Source of the DNA: an uncultured Pelagibacteraceae bacterium
Lineage (GTDB): Bacteria > Pseudomonadota > Alphaproteobacteria > Pelagibacterales > Pelagibacteraceae
DNA: 64,000 nt
Reading direction: 5' to 3'
Assembly (NCBI GenBank): GCA_902579985.1
Contig: CACHIV010000003.1
Coordinates: forward strand, 51,194-115,193
The position numbers and the translations under genes were made by a program. Below, one piece after another: positions 21,086 to 31,695 of the stretch; position 1 is the stretch's first letter; every line of letters begins with the position of its first letter. The notes under the pieces were generated by a model. That model was not told the DNA's origin, ran no database searches, and saw only the letters and a program-made list of their open reading frames with translations.

Positions 21086-22384
21086 TTATCTACCAATGCT
21101 AAAATATTTAAAACCCTGAGCTTTTATTTTAGCTGGGGAATAAATATTTCGCATGTCATAAATTATAAATTTTTTTCCTTTTACTAAGTTTTTAAAATTT
21201 ATTGATTTAAAATCATTCCATTCGGTATGAATTATTACTAAATCTGAACCTTCTACAGATTTTTTTACAGATTTTTCATAAAAAACATTTTTATTTTTTT
21301 CAAATTCTATTTTATATCCAGTAGGATCAAAATATTTAATTATTGCACCTTTTTTTGATAAGGTTGGAATCATCTTAAGAGATGATGAATCCCTCATATC
21401 ATCAGTATTTGCCTTAAAGGTGACACCTAAAAAAGTAATCTTTTTATTTTTAATTTTTTTATTTAAAATTTCGTAAATTCTATTTAATAAAAGATTTGAT
21501 CTATTTTCATTAGATTTAATAACAGACTTTATTACGGATAAATTTGTTTTAAACTTATCTGAGGTTGAAATTATTGCTTTTGTATCTTTTGGAAAGCAAG
21601 AACCACCATATGCTGGTCCTGCTCTTAAAAAACGACTACCTATCCTTTTATCTAACCCCATTCCTATTGAAATATCTTCAATATTTATTCCTATTTTTTC
21701 ACATAAATTTGCCATTTCATTTATGAAGGTAATTTTTGTAGCTAAAAAAGAATTAGATGCATATTTAATTAATTCTGCTGCTCTTCTTGAAGTATGAATA
21801 TATTGAGCTCCTTTAGAGATTAAAGGACTATATAAATTTTTAAGTATACTATTAGATTTTTTATCATTAGAACCAATTACTATTCTATCTGGAAAAATAA
21901 AATCTCTAATAGCTTCACCTTCTCTTAAAAACTCAGGATTTGATACTATAGAAAATTTATTTTTATTATTTTTTTTAGATATAATCTTTTCGATTTCGTC
22001 ACCTGTTGTAACTGGTACTGTTGATTTAGTAATTATGATTTTAAATTTATTTATTGAAGAACTTATTTTATTTGCAACACTGTAAATTTGTCTTAAATCT
22101 GCAGAACTACTATTTTTTTTTGTTGGAGTACCAACACAAATAAAAATAATATCTGATTTTTTAATTGAATTATTTATATCAGTTGAAAATGTTAATCTTT
22201 TATTTTTATAATTTTTAATAACTAGTTCGGATAAACCAGGTTCATAAATTGGAATATTACCTTTTTTTAATTGATTAATCTTACTTATATCTTTGTCAAC
22301 ACAAATTACATCATTTCCTAAATCAGAAAAACAAACTCCACTAACTAGTCCCACATAACCAGTGCCTATCATACAAAGTTTCAT
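21086..22384 (-). CDS. UDP-glucose 6-dehydrogenase
   Basis: 'MIGTGYVGLVSGVCFSDLGNDVICVDKD', 'GPAYGGSCFPKDTKA'. Confidence 0.95.
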   Translation of the reverse strand: MKLCMIGTGYVGLVSGVCFSDLGNDVICVDKDISKINQLKKGNIPIYEPGLSELVIKNYKNKRLTFSTDINNSIKKSDIIFICVGTPTKKNSSSADLRQIYSVANKISSSINKFKIIITKSTVPVTTGDEIEKIISKKNNKNKFSIVSNPEFLREGEAIRDFIFPDRIVIGSNDKKSNSILKNLYSPLISKGAQYIHTSRRAAELIKYASNSFLATKITFINEMANLCEKIGINIEDISIGMGLDKRIGSRFLRAGPAYGGSCFPKDTKAIISTSDKFKTNLSVIKSVIKSNENRSNLLLNRIYEILNKKIKNKKITFLGVTFKANTDDMRDSSSLKMIPTLSKKGAIIKYFDPTGYKIEFEKNKNVFYEKSVKKSVEGSDLVIIHTEWNDFKSINFKNLVKGKKFIIYDMRNIYSPAKIKAQGFKYFSIGR

Positions 22385-23196
22385 AATTTTGAAATTTCTA
22401 TAGTTGATTTAATATACCCATTCAAACTGCCACAATCTAAATATTTACCAGAAAAAATATGAGCTATAAATTTTTCATTTTCTTTAATTAAAGATTGAAT
22501 TGAATCTGTAATATGAATTTCATTACTTTTGCCTGGTTTTTGTTTTAATAATTTAGAAAAAATTTTTTTTGGAAGTATATATCTTCCTATTACAGCCTTA
22601 TTAGAAGGTGCTTCACTCTTTGATGGTTTCTCAATAACATCTTCTATCAAAAAATTTTTTTTATCAATTTTTTTTTTTAGTTTATATATTCCCCATCTAG
22701 AAACAGTTTTTCTATTTATACTCATACTAGCCATTACTGAAGATTTATATTGATTATGAATTTTAATCATCGATTTAGAGCAATTATTTTTAATAATTAA
22801 ATCATCAGGTAGTAACATCAAAAAAAATTTACTTTTAATATATTTTTTTGTTTTCAAAACAGCATCTCCTGTTCCCAAAGGTTTATTTTGATAAACAAAT
22901 TTAATCATTTTTTTGTATTTTAATATCTTTTTATACTCCTTTATAATTCTAGGATCTTTTTTACTTTTAATAATATTTTTATAAAATTTATCATTATAAA
23001 AATAATCTTTAATCATCTTTTTTTTTTTAGAAATTATAAAAATTACCTCTTTAATTCCAGCATCAATGCATTCATCCAAAATATATTCAATTCCTGGTTT
23101 ACCATTTATTGGTAAAAGTTCCTTAGCAAAAACACTTGTAAGTGGCAATAATCTTGTACCTAAGCCTGCTAATGGAATAATTGCTTGTTTAATCAT
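22381..23196 (-). CDS. galU: UTP-glucose-1-phosphate uridylyltransferase
   Basis: 'AIIPLAGLGTRLLPLTSVFAKELLPINGKPGIEYILDE'. Confidence 0.94.
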   Translation of the reverse strand: MIKQAIIPLAGLGTRLLPLTSVFAKELLPINGKPGIEYILDECIDAGIKEVIFIISKKKKMIKDYFYNDKFYKNIIKSKKDPRIIKEYKKILKYKKMIKFVYQNKPLGTGDAVLKTKKYIKSKFFLMLLPDDLIIKNNCSKSMIKIHNQYKSSVMASMSINRKTVSRWGIYKLKKKIDKKNFLIEDVIEKPSKSEAPSNKAVIGRYILPKKIFSKLLKQKPGKSNEIHITDSIQSLIKENEKFIAHIFSGKYLDCGSLNGYIKSTIEISKL

Positions 23197-23230
23197 TTAA
23201 ATGTTTTACTTATAAAAATGTTTTATACAA

Positions 23231-24043
23231 ATGAAAATTTTATTAAACAATAATGATTTAAATGAGGCATTAAAAAATGTCTCTAATTTAGGTTTTGTCC
23301 CTACAATGGGGAGTCTTCATAAGGGCCATATATCGCTTATAAAGAAATCAAAAAAAATATGTAATAAAACAGTAGTTAGTATTTTTGTAAATCCGACTCA
23401 ATTTAATGATAAGAAAGATTACTTAAATTATCCAAGAAACAATAAGAAAGATTTGTCTATATTAAAAAAATTAAAAGTTAATTTTGTATATTTGCCAGAT
23501 AAAAATCAAATCTATAATAAAAAAAGAATTTCTAAAATCAAAATCAAAAAAAAAGATAAAATTTTATGTGCTAAATTTAGAAAGGGACATTTTGAAGGTG
23601 TAATCGATATTATGGATAGACTTACCAATCTAATTAAACCAAAGAAAATATTTATGGGTGAAAAAGATTTTCAACAATTACATTTGGTAAAAAAATATGT
23701 TGAAAAAAAATATATATGTAAAGTTATTCCTTGTAAAACTATAAGAAGTCCAAATAAAATAGCACTTTCATCAAGAAATTTACTTCTTACTAGAAAGGAA
23801 TTAAATATTGCTTCTAAATTAGCTCAAAATTTGATTAGATTTAAAAAAAATTTAAAAAATATTAATAAAATAAAAAAAATCTTAAATCAAAAAAAAATTG
23901 AGCTTAATAATAAATTTAAAGTTAATATTGAATATTTAGAATTAAGAAATATTTTTACTTTTAAAGAATCACTAAAAATTTCAAATTCTAAAATTTTTAT
24001 TTCATATTATTTAAATAATATAAGATTAATTGATAATTTTTAA
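23231..24043 (+). CDS. panC: Pantoate-beta-alanine ligase
   Basis: 'GFVPTMGSLHKGHISLIKKSK', 'VSIFVNPTQFND', 'ALSSRN'. Confidence 0.92.
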   Translation: MKILLNNNDLNEALKNVSNLGFVPTMGSLHKGHISLIKKSKKICNKTVVSIFVNPTQFNDKKDYLNYPRNNKKDLSILKKLKVNFVYLPDKNQIYNKKRISKIKIKKKDKILCAKFRKGHFEGVIDIMDRLTNLIKPKKIFMGEKDFQQLHLVKKYVEKKYICKVIPCKTIRSPNKIALSSRNLLLTRKELNIASKLAQNLIRFKKNLKNINKIKKILNQKKIELNNKFKVNIEYLELRNIFTFKESLKISNSKIFISYYLNNIRLIDNF

Positions 24044-24046
24044 AAT

Positions 24047-25420
24047 TTATAAAAAATAAGCACCTACTCCTAAAAATGATACAAATCCAATTACGTCAGT
24101 TATAGTAGTTACAAATACGCTAGAAGCAATAGCGGGATCTATATTTAATCTTTTTAATGTTACTGGAACTAAAATTCCAAATAAGCCTGCAATAATCATT
24201 GTCAAAATCATTGATATAGAAATAATAATTGATAACAAAGTATCTTGAAACCAAATTTGAACTATAAATGCACTTATTCCTGCAAAGATAAAGCCATTCA
24301 GTACACCAATTGCAAATTCTTTAATAACATTTGAGTTAAAATTATTTTTAGTCAAATCATTGGTAGCTATTGTTCTTATAGTAACAGCAAGAGTTTGCAT
24401 TCCAGCATTTCCTCCCATCGAAGCAACTATCGGCATTAAAAAAGCTAAAACAACCATCTGTTTAATTGTTGCTCCAAATAAACTAATACACCATGTTGCT
24501 AAAAAGGCTGTAAATAGATTTAATAATAACCAATTAAATCTTCTTTTTGTTTTAGTTAATACGCCATCAGTAATAGCTTCATCACCTACACCAGCTAATC
24601 TTAAAACATCTTCTTCTGCCTCTTCTTTTAATACAGTAAGGATATCATCATTTGTTATCATTCCTACTAATTTATTATTCTTATCAACTACACATGCAGA
24701 ATTTAAATTGTAATTTTCAAAAAGATTACCTACTTCTTCTTTATCCATATCAACTGGAATAAGTAATTGTGTTTCAGACATTATAGAATTCATTTTTGTA
24801 TCTCTTGAGGTTCTTAAAACCTTAGAAGATGGTACGTTTCCTATTGGTTTAAAATCTTCATTTACAATAAATATTTCTAAAAATTCTTCTGGAAGATCTT
24901 TATTTTCTCTCAAATAATCTATTGTTTGACCTACAGACCAATTGCTTGGTATAGCAGTAAATTCTCTTTGCATAATTCTTGCTGCAGAGTCTTCTGGATA
25001 ACTTAAACTTTCAAGTAATGCAAATCGATCTTTTGGAGGTAACGAGCTTAAAATTTCATTCTTATCTTTCTCATTTAAATTTTCTAAAATTTTTACTGCA
25101 TCATCTGACTCTAAATTTTTAAGTATCGTAACTATAGAATTAGATGATAAATAATTAATCATTTCTACTTGAATAGACTCATTCAATTCAACAAAAACTT
25201 CTGGATCAATTTTGAAATTATTTAGTTTAATTAAACCTTCTCTATCATTTTGATTTAAGTGCTCAATAATGTCAGCTGTGTCAGCAGGATGCATTTCTTT
25301 AAATGAATTGGTAATAAATAAAGCATCATTTTGAGCAATTTTATCAGTGACTACTTTTATATATTCTTTATTAAACTCAAAGTTTACTTTTTTATCTTTT
25401 ATTTTTTTTACTAAAGACAT
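24047..25420 (-). CDS. mgtE: Magnesium transporter MgtE
   Basis: MgtE-N, CBS pair, 'MPIVASMGGNAGMQTLAVTIR'. Confidence 0.95.
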   Translation of the reverse strand: MSLVKKIKDKKVNFEFNKEYIKVVTDKIAQNDALFITNSFKEMHPADTADIIEHLNQNDREGLIKLNNFKIDPEVFVELNESIQVEMINYLSSNSIVTILKNLESDDAVKILENLNEKDKNEILSSLPPKDRFALLESLSYPEDSAARIMQREFTAIPSNWSVGQTIDYLRENKDLPEEFLEIFIVNEDFKPIGNVPSSKVLRTSRDTKMNSIMSETQLLIPVDMDKEEVGNLFENYNLNSACVVDKNNKLVGMITNDDILTVLKEEAEEDVLRLAGVGDEAITDGVLTKTKRRFNWLLLNLFTAFLATWCISLFGATIKQMVVLAFLMPIVASMGGNAGMQTLAVTIRTIATNDLTKNNFNSNVIKEFAIGVLNGFIFAGISAFIVQIWFQDTLLSIIISISMILTMIIAGLFGILVPVTLKRLNIDPAIASSVFVTTITDVIGFVSFLGVGAYFL

Positions 25421-25480
25421 AAATTACCTATATTTCAACATGGCACTATTAATGTATAATTGATAATTTACAATTCTTAA

Positions 25481-26101
25481 ATGAACATAGAAATCAAAAA
25501 GTCAATAAAACCAGTAAAATATAAATATGCTATTGATTATTTAGAGAAAAGACTGCTCAAATTAAATAAAAAAAGAGCTAAAGAGCTAATTTGGGTATTA
25601 GAGCATGATGAAATTTATACTGTAGGAAAAAATTTCTTAAAAAATGAAGTTTTAAATAAAAATATTAAGATTATTAAAACAAATAGAGGTGGAAAAATAA
25701 CTTATCATGGACCAGGACAACTTATTTGTTATTTTGTCATAGATTTAAATAAAAGAAAAAAAGATATTCGTAGATTTATTAATTTAATCGAAAAATCAAT
25801 TATTGAAACTTTAAAAGAATTTAAAATTGAAACTTTTAGTGATAAAAAAAATATTGGGATTTGGCATAAAAAAAAAAATAAAATTATGAAAGTTGCCGCA
25901 ATAGGTCTAAGAATAAGTAAATGGATTGTATACCATGGTTTCAGCATAAATATTAATAATGATTTAAATAAATATAAGAATATAGTTCCCTGTGGTATTA
26001 AAAATAAAGGAGTTACTAATTTATATACTATTAAAAACCAAAATTATAAAAATTTAAAAGATAAAGTTATTAAAAACCTAATTAAAAATTTGGAAGTCTA
26101 A
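25481..26101 (+). CDS. lipB: Octanoyltransferase
   Basis: '[22 protein letters not shown]', '[23 protein letters not shown]'. Confidence 0.93.
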   Translation: MNIEIKKSIKPVKYKYAIDYLEKRLLKLNKKRAKELIWVLEHDEIYTVGKNFLKNEVLNKNIKIIKTNRGGKITYHGPGQLICYFVIDLNKRKKDIRRFINLIEKSIIETLKEFKIETFSDKKNIGIWHKKKNKIMKVAAIGLRISKWIVYHGFSININNDLNKYKNIVPCGIKNKGVTNLYTIKNQNYKNLKDKVIKNLIKNLEV

Positions 26102-26996
26102 GACGTTTTTTCTTAAGAAATTTTTTAAAATAATCAGGTAATAAAGCTGTATAAGTATATTTTTTATTTTTTATCATAAACTTAATCTTATATGAGTGCA
26201 GCATTAAATTCTTATTAATACCTTTATCAATGTTATTTAATTTATATTTTTTATCGCCAAAAATTGAGTGACCAATATCAAAAAGTTGTTTTCTAAGTTG
26301 ATGTTTTCTTCCTGTAATAGGTTTCATTTCAACAAGTGATGCTAAAGAATTTTTATCCAAAATTTTATAAATAGTTTTTGCTTTTTCTATAATTTTTTTT
26401 TTATTTTCATATCTTGTTAAATCACTATTCCATTCACCTGAGTTATTTGATAATTCTCCATTACAAATAGCCAAGTAAGTTTTATGAACTTTTCTTAATC
26501 TAAATAGTGAAGTAAAAAATTGAGCAGTTTGTCTATTTTTTGCTAATATAAAAACACCAGAAGTATCTTTATCAAGTCTATGTACAGAGTAAGGCTTAGT
26601 GTTTTTAAAAATTTCACTTTTAGAGAAAATATCTACAAGATTTTTTTTAGATTTTGTTCCTCCCTGGACAGAAACTCCAGAACTTTTATTTAATACAATA
26701 AAATCATTATTATCATCAATTATTTGATCTTCATTAGCTTTAATTACTTCTTGAGATGGAATAAATTTTAATTTTTTTTGTACTTTGTTTTCTGAATAAT
26801 CAAAATTAAAGAGATCAATTATGTCTCCTGTTTTTACTTTTTGTGAGCTTTTTACTTTTTTTTTATTAAGTTTAATTTTTCCACTTCTTAAGGTTTTTTC
26901 AATTAAACTTTGAGGAATATTACCTAAATTATTTCTTATCCATCTATCAATCCGCATTTCGTTAAACGCTAGGTTAACGCTAAGTGACTTTTTCAT
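26082..26996 (-). CDS. RluA/RluC family pseudouridine synthase
   Basis: S4-like N-terminus and '[20 protein letters not shown]'. Confidence 0.92.
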   Translation of the reverse strand: MKKSLSVNLAFNEMRIDRWIRNNLGNIPQSLIEKTLRSGKIKLNKKKVKSSQKVKTGDIIDLFNFDYSENKVQKKLKFIPSQEVIKANEDQIIDDNNDFIVLNKSSGVSVQGGTKSKKNLVDIFSKSEIFKNTKPYSVHRLDKDTSGVFILAKNRQTAQFFTSLFRLRKVHKTYLAICNGELSNNSGEWNSDLTRYENKKKIIEKAKTIYKILDKNSLASLVEMKPITGRKHQLRKQLFDIGHSIFGDKKYKLNNIDKGINKNLMLHSYKIKFMIKNKKYTYTALLPDYFKKFLKKKRLRLPNF

Positions 26997-27019
26997 GATG
27001 TCGTATTTTATATAAAAAA

Positions 27020-27457
27020 TTAAGCAGTAGCTAATTTTTTTTCCTCAGTTTTACCTTTAACTAGTTCTTTTTTTTTTCTATCTATTTTTTTTGCCTCTAC
27101 ATCTCTATCAACAAATTCAATTACAGCCATAGGTGCGTTGTCGCCATATCTAAATCCAGCTTTAATTATTCTTGTATATCCTCCATTTCTTTTCAGATAT
27201 CTTTTAGATAATGTTTTAGTAACTTTTTGTGTAGAACCTTTATTTTGTAATTTTGTCATTAACATTTTCTTTGTTTGTAAAGTTTCTTTCTTTCCTAAGG
27301 TAATAATTCTTTCAGCTTCAGGTTTTAAAAATTTAGCTTTAGGAAGTGTTGTAGTAATCTGCTCATACTTAATTAATGAATTTAACATATTCTTAAGCAA
27401 AGCTTTTCTATGTTCAGATGTTCTATTTAATTTCTTATTAGCAAAACCATGTCTCAT
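27020..27457 (-). CDS. rplQ: Ribosomal protein L17
   Basis: 'MRHGFANKKLNRTSEHRKALLKNML'. Confidence 0.97.
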   Translation of the reverse strand: MRHGFANKKLNRTSEHRKALLKNMLNSLIKYEQITTTLPKAKFLKPEAERIITLGKKETLQTKKMLMTKLQNKGSTQKVTKTLSKRYLKRNGGYTRIIKAGFRYGDNAPMAVIEFVDRDVEAKKIDRKKKELVKGKTEEKKLATA

Positions 27458-28486
27458 TTAAATTTGTTCCTCTAATTTTTTAGACATTTCTGCTATATTT
27501 TCTGGTGGCCAATTAGGTATCTCCATGCCAAGATATAAAGACATACTTGTTAAAACTTCTTTTATTTCATTTAAAGATTTTCTTCCAAAGTTAGGTGTTC
27601 TAAGCATTTCACCCTCAGATTTTTGAACTAAATCACCGATATAAATAATATTATCATTTTTAAGGCAATTCATAGATCGAACAGACAATTCTAATTCATC
27701 AACTTTTTTTAATAAGTTTTTATTAAACTCTGGTTCTGTTGATACTTCTTTAACCGGAACTTCAACTGGTTCATCAAAATTAACAAACATATTTAATTGA
27801 TCTTGAAAAATTCTAGCAGAGTATGCAACGGCATCTTCCGCTGAAATAGATCCATTTGTTTCAACTTCCATAGTTAATTTATCATAATCTAAAGCTTTTC
27901 CTTCTCTTGCTGTACTAATAGTATATGAAACTTTTTTAACTGGACTATATAAAGAATCAATAGCTATCAGTCCAAGAGGTGGTTCTTCTGGCTTGTTCAT
28001 TACAGCTGGAACATAACCTTTTCCTGTTCCAACATTCATTTCCATATGAAAATGAGTTTTTTCATCTAAATTACAAATAACTAAATCTGGATTTAAAATC
28101 TCAATATCAGTAACAGGAGTTATATCTGATGCTTTAATTTCACCTGGACCTTTAGCATCTAAAATAAGTTTTTTAACACTATCGGAAGAACTTTTTAAAG
28201 CTAGTGATTTTACGTTTAACACAATATCAGTAACGTCTTCTCTTACACCTTTTATAGATGTAAATTCATGTAACACACCATCAATTTGTATTGAAGTTAC
28301 TGCTGCACCTCTAATAGAAGAAAGTAAAATTCTTCTTAAAGAATTTCCTAAAGTTAAGCCATAACCTTTTTCCAAAGGTTCAGCAATAATTTTTGCATAT
28401 GATTTATCATCACTTATTTTTACATCTAGTTGGGCAGGTTTAATGAGTGCTTTCCAATTTTTTGAATTAACGTTTACGCTTTCCAT
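27458..28486 (-). CDS. rpoA: RNA polymerase alpha subunit
   Basis: '[24 protein letters not shown]'. Start set to the ATG at 28486, preceded by an AAGGAG-type SD. Confidence 0.97.
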   Translation of the reverse strand: MESVNVNSKNWKALIKPAQLDVKISDDKSYAKIIAEPLEKGYGLTLGNSLRRILLSSIRGAAVTSIQIDGVLHEFTSIKGVREDVTDIVLNVKSLALKSSSDSVKKLILDAKGPGEIKASDITPVTDIEILNPDLVICNLDEKTHFHMEMNVGTGKGYVPAVMNKPEEPPLGLIAIDSLYSPVKKVSYTISTAREGKALDYDKLTMEVETNGSISAEDAVAYSARIFQDQLNMFVNFDEPVEVPVKEVSTEPEFNKNLLKKVDELELSVRSMNCLKNDNIIYIGDLVQKSEGEMLRTPNFGRKSLNEIKEVLTSMSLYLGMEIPNWPPENIAEMSKKLEEQI

Positions 28487-28487
28487 T

Positions 28488-28940
28488 TTAAACTCTCCTT
28501 TTTTTTGGTGGTCTAACACCATTATGTGGCATTGGTGTAGTATCTTTAATTGATAAAATCTTGAATCCTTTAGCTTGTAAGGCTCTTAGGGCAGTTTCTC
28601 TACCTGAGCCAGGTCCTTTAACTTGAACAGTTAATGATTTCATTCCATACTCTAGGGCTTTAGAAGCAGCAGCATCTGCGGCTATTTGAGCAGCATAAGG
28701 AGTTGATTTTCTGGAACCTTTAAAACCTTTTTGTCCAGCTGAAGCCCAAGAAATAACATTTCCATTAGTGTCTGCAATTGAGATTATTGTATTATTAAAT
28801 GTTGATTGAACGTAGGCAATACCATTAAGTACATTTTTTTTAATTTTTTTTTTTTTAGAATATGTACTTTTTTTAATTTTTTTTTCTACTTTTTTATCAA
28901 TAACAGAGTCTTTATTGTCTACTTTTTCTACTTTAGCCAT
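28488..28940 (-). CDS. rpsK: Ribosomal protein S11 with lysine-rich N-terminal extension
   Basis: '[38 protein letters not shown]', '[15 protein letters not shown]'. Confidence 0.97.
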   Translation of the reverse strand: MAKVEKVDNKDSVIDKKVEKKIKKSTYSKKKKIKKNVLNGIAYVQSTFNNTIISIADTNGNVISWASAGQKGFKGSRKSTPYAAQIAADAAASKALEYGMKSLTVQVKGPGSGRETALRALQAKGFKILSIKDTTPMPHNGVRPPKKRRV

Positions 28941-28947
28941 AAATTAA

Positions 28948-29331
28948 TTATTTCTTAAGTGGTGTTAATTTTTTTCCTGCAATTGCTATTGCTTTTCCTT
29001 TTCTTGTTCTAGCATTACACCTTGTTCTTTGACCTCTAACTGGAAGTTTTTTTCTATGTCTTGATCCTCTATAGCAAGCCAAATCCACTAATCTTTTAAT
29101 CGTTAAAGAATAGTCTCTTCTTAAGTCACCCTCTACTTTAAAATTTGCATCAATATATTCTCTGATTTTAAGTATGTCTTCATCTGTTAATTCACTTATT
29201 CTTTTTTTACTAGGAATGTCTAATGATGTACAAATCTGATTTGAAAATTTTTCACCTATACCGTATATGTATGTAAGTCCAACGTGGACAAGCTTATTTT
29301 GCGGAATATTTACACCTGCTATACGAGCCAT
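28948..29331 (-). CDS. rpsM: Ribosomal protein S13
   Basis: '[26 protein letters not shown]', '[25 protein letters not shown]'. Confidence 0.98.
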   Translation of the reverse strand: MARIAGVNIPQNKLVHVGLTYIYGIGEKFSNQICTSLDIPSKKRISELTDEDILKIREYIDANFKVEGDLRRDYSLTIKRLVDLACYRGSRHRKKLPVRGQRTRCNARTRKGKAIAIAGKKLTPLKK

Positions 29332-29355
29332 ATTTTTGAGAATAAATTTAGCCTT

Positions 29356-29383
29356 TTTATATAATAAGTTCTTCCAAAGTCAA
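29356..29383 (-). promoter_or_regulatory. Putative alpha-operon promoter (TTGACT-N16-TATAAA)
   Basis: Minus strand: -35 29378-29383 and -10 29356-29361, in the adk-rpsM gap. Confidence 0.55.
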
Positions 29384-29386
29384 CTT

Positions 29387-29950
29387 TTAAACCTTTAAAA
29401 TATTAAGAATTTTACTAGTAATTTCAGCAATTTCTAAGCTTCCATCTATTTCTTTAAAATTAGATTTAGTAGAGTAATATTTTAAGACAGGTTTAGTTGT
29501 TTCCATATAAGTATCAAACCTTTTAAGTATAGTATCCAAGTCATCATCTGATCTTTTTTCTAAAATTTTTCTTTTCTCAATTCTTTTTATCAATGTGTCT
29601 TTATTAACATTGAGAAAAAAAATAAAATCTATTTTTTGTTTTGAGTCTGATAACCATAAGTCCAAATTTTTTGCTTGTTCTATAGTTCTTGGATATCCAT
29701 CAAAAATCAACTTATCTTTTTTTTGTGGATCAAATATTACGTTTTTAATAATTTTGTTAACAATTTCATCATCAACAAACTTTCCTTCGTTCATATAATT
29801 AATTATTTTCTTACCTATTTCTGTATCTTTTTTAATCTCATCTCTTAACATATCGCCAGTAGAGACTTGATAATTATTTAATTTTTCTTCCAAATTTTTA
29901 GCTTGAGTTCCCTTTCCAGCACCAGGGGGACCAAATAAAATTATATTCAC
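29387..29950 (-). CDS. adk: Adenylate kinase
   Basis: 'MNIILFGPPGAGKGTQAKNLEEKL', 'IFDGYPRTIEQA'. Confidence 0.97.
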   Translation of the reverse strand: MNIILFGPPGAGKGTQAKNLEEKLNNYQVSTGDMLRDEIKKDTEIGKKIINYMNEGKFVDDEIVNKIIKNVIFDPQKKDKLIFDGYPRTIEQAKNLDLWLSDSKQKIDFIFFLNVNKDTLIKRIEKRKILEKRSDDDLDTILKRFDTYMETTKPVLKYYSTKSNFKEIDGSLEIAEITSKILNILKV

Positions 29951-29952
29951 TT

Positions 29953-31233
29953 TTACTTACCGAATTTAGTTTTTTTAATTAATTGCTCGTATTGAGAACT
30001 CATTAATCTTGTTTGAATTTGAGTGACCGTATCAATGGCTACTACCACAACAATCAAAATAGATGTTCCACCTAAATAAAAAGGTATTGGATAATTTGCA
30101 ATTAAAAACTCTGGCATTAAACATACCAACGTTAAATAAAGAGCACCAATTGTAGTTAGTCTAATAATAATTTTTTCTATGTACATAGCAGTATTTTCAC
30201 CAGGTCTAATACCAGGTATAAAGCCTCCGTATTTTCTCAAATTATCTGCAGTTTCTTTTGGATTAAAAGTTATAGAAGTATAAAAAAAGGTAAAAAATAT
30301 TATACCTGATGCATACAACAACATATAAAGAGGTTGACCTTGAGTAAAAAATGAACTGAAATTTAAAAATGTATCATTTTCAGAAAAACTAAAATTAGAA
30401 AATGTTACTGGTAATAATAATAATGCTGATGCAAAAATAGCAGGTATTACACCTGCTTGGTTAATTTTTAATGGTAAATGAGATGATTCACCGCCATACA
30501 TTTTATTTCCCATTTGTCTTTTAGGATAATTTATAAGAATTTTTCTTAATGCTCTTTCCATAAAAACTATAAACATAATCGTAATAACTAATAGAACAAA
30601 AATTCCTATAATCATTATAGTAGAAACTGCACCTGTTCTACCCAGTTCAAACGTAGTAACTAAAGCTCTAGGTATCTCAGCAACAATTCCAGCAAAAATA
30701 ATTAGAGAAATACCATTACCTATACCTCTTTGAGTTATTTGTTCGCCTAGCCACATAAGGAATATTGTGCCAGTGACTATAGTTGAAACTGTTGTTATCT
30801 TAAAAAATAAACCTGGATTAATAACTAGATTCGGTGATGACTCTAACCCAATTGATAAACCATAACCTTGAACAGTAGCTAATAAAACTGTTCCATATCT
30901 TGTGATTTGTGTAATTTTAGATCTACCTATTTCTCCTTGAGCTTTTAAGTTTTTGAAATAATCAGATACTCCAGTTAATAATTGAACAATAATAGATGAA
31001 GAAATATAAGGCATTATTCCTAAAGCAAAAATTGCCATTCTGCTTACAGCACCACCAGCAAAAACATTAAACATTCCCAGTAATCCTTTTTGATTACCAC
31101 TCATCATTATTTGTAATTGTTCTGGGTCTATACCAGGAAGAGGTACAAAAGTACCAAATCTATAAACTGCTAAAATAAATATTGTAAAAAGTATTCTATT
31201 TTTAAGATCGTTCGTCTGAGAAGATGAGCTCAT
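29953..31233 (-). CDS. secY: Protein translocase SecY
   Basis: 'FGTFVPLPGIDPEQL', ten-TM translocase sequence. Confidence 0.98.
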   Translation of the reverse strand: MSSSSQTNDLKNRILFTIFILAVYRFGTFVPLPGIDPEQLQIMMSGNQKGLLGMFNVFAGGAVSRMAIFALGIMPYISSSIIVQLLTGVSDYFKNLKAQGEIGRSKITQITRYGTVLLATVQGYGLSIGLESSPNLVINPGLFFKITTVSTIVTGTIFLMWLGEQITQRGIGNGISLIIFAGIVAEIPRALVTTFELGRTGAVSTIMIIGIFVLLVITIMFIVFMERALRKILINYPKRQMGNKMYGGESSHLPLKINQAGVIPAIFASALLLLPVTFSNFSFSENDTFLNFSSFFTQGQPLYMLLYASGIIFFTFFYTSITFNPKETADNLRKYGGFIPGIRPGENTAMYIEKIIIRLTTIGALYLTLVCLMPEFLIANYPIPFYLGGTSILIVVVVAIDTVTQIQTRLMSSQYEQLIKKTKFGK

Positions 31234-31239
31234 AATGTC

Positions 31240-31695
31240 TTAATTATTTTTTAAATGTACAGATCCACCAACTTTTATTAATTTTTCTTGCGCAGATTTT
31301 GATATTAAATCAGCCTCAATATTAACTTTATCTTTAATTTTTCCTGTCCCTAATATTTTTAATTTTTTTGAGTTTTTATTTATAAGTTTTAATTTTTTAA
31401 GTAATTCTGTATTTATTACTTCACTAGATTTAATAGTTTTTTTATCAATATAAGACTGGATCTTATCTAAATTCATTATTGCAATATTTTCTTTTCCAAA
31501 ATAATTAAAGCCTCTTTTAGGTAATCTTCTATATAATGGCATCTGGCCTCCTTCAAAAGAATTAATAGCCACTCCAGATCTAGATTTTTGACCTTTAACT
31601 CCTCGACCAGAAGTTTTTCCTTTACCAGATCCAATCCCTCTGCCAACTCTTATTTTTCTTTTTTTAATTTTTCCTATTGTATTTAATGTGCTCAT
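31240..31695 (-). CDS. rplO: Ribosomal protein L15
   Basis: 'RVGRGIGSGKGKTSGRGVKGQKSRSGV'. Confidence 0.97.
   Translation of the reverse strand: MSTLNTIGKIKKRKIRVGRGIGSGKGKTSGRGVKGQKSRSGVAINSFEGGQMPLYRRLPKRGFNYFGKENIAIMNLDKIQSYIDKKTIKSSEVINTELLKKLKLINKNSKKLKILGTGKIKDKVNIEADLISKSAQEKLIKVGGSVHLKNN

Noticed and set aside
23199-23225. Direct repeat AAATGTTTTA x2 upstream of panC
   Set aside because: Ten-nt low-complexity AT repeat; likely by chance at this base composition.
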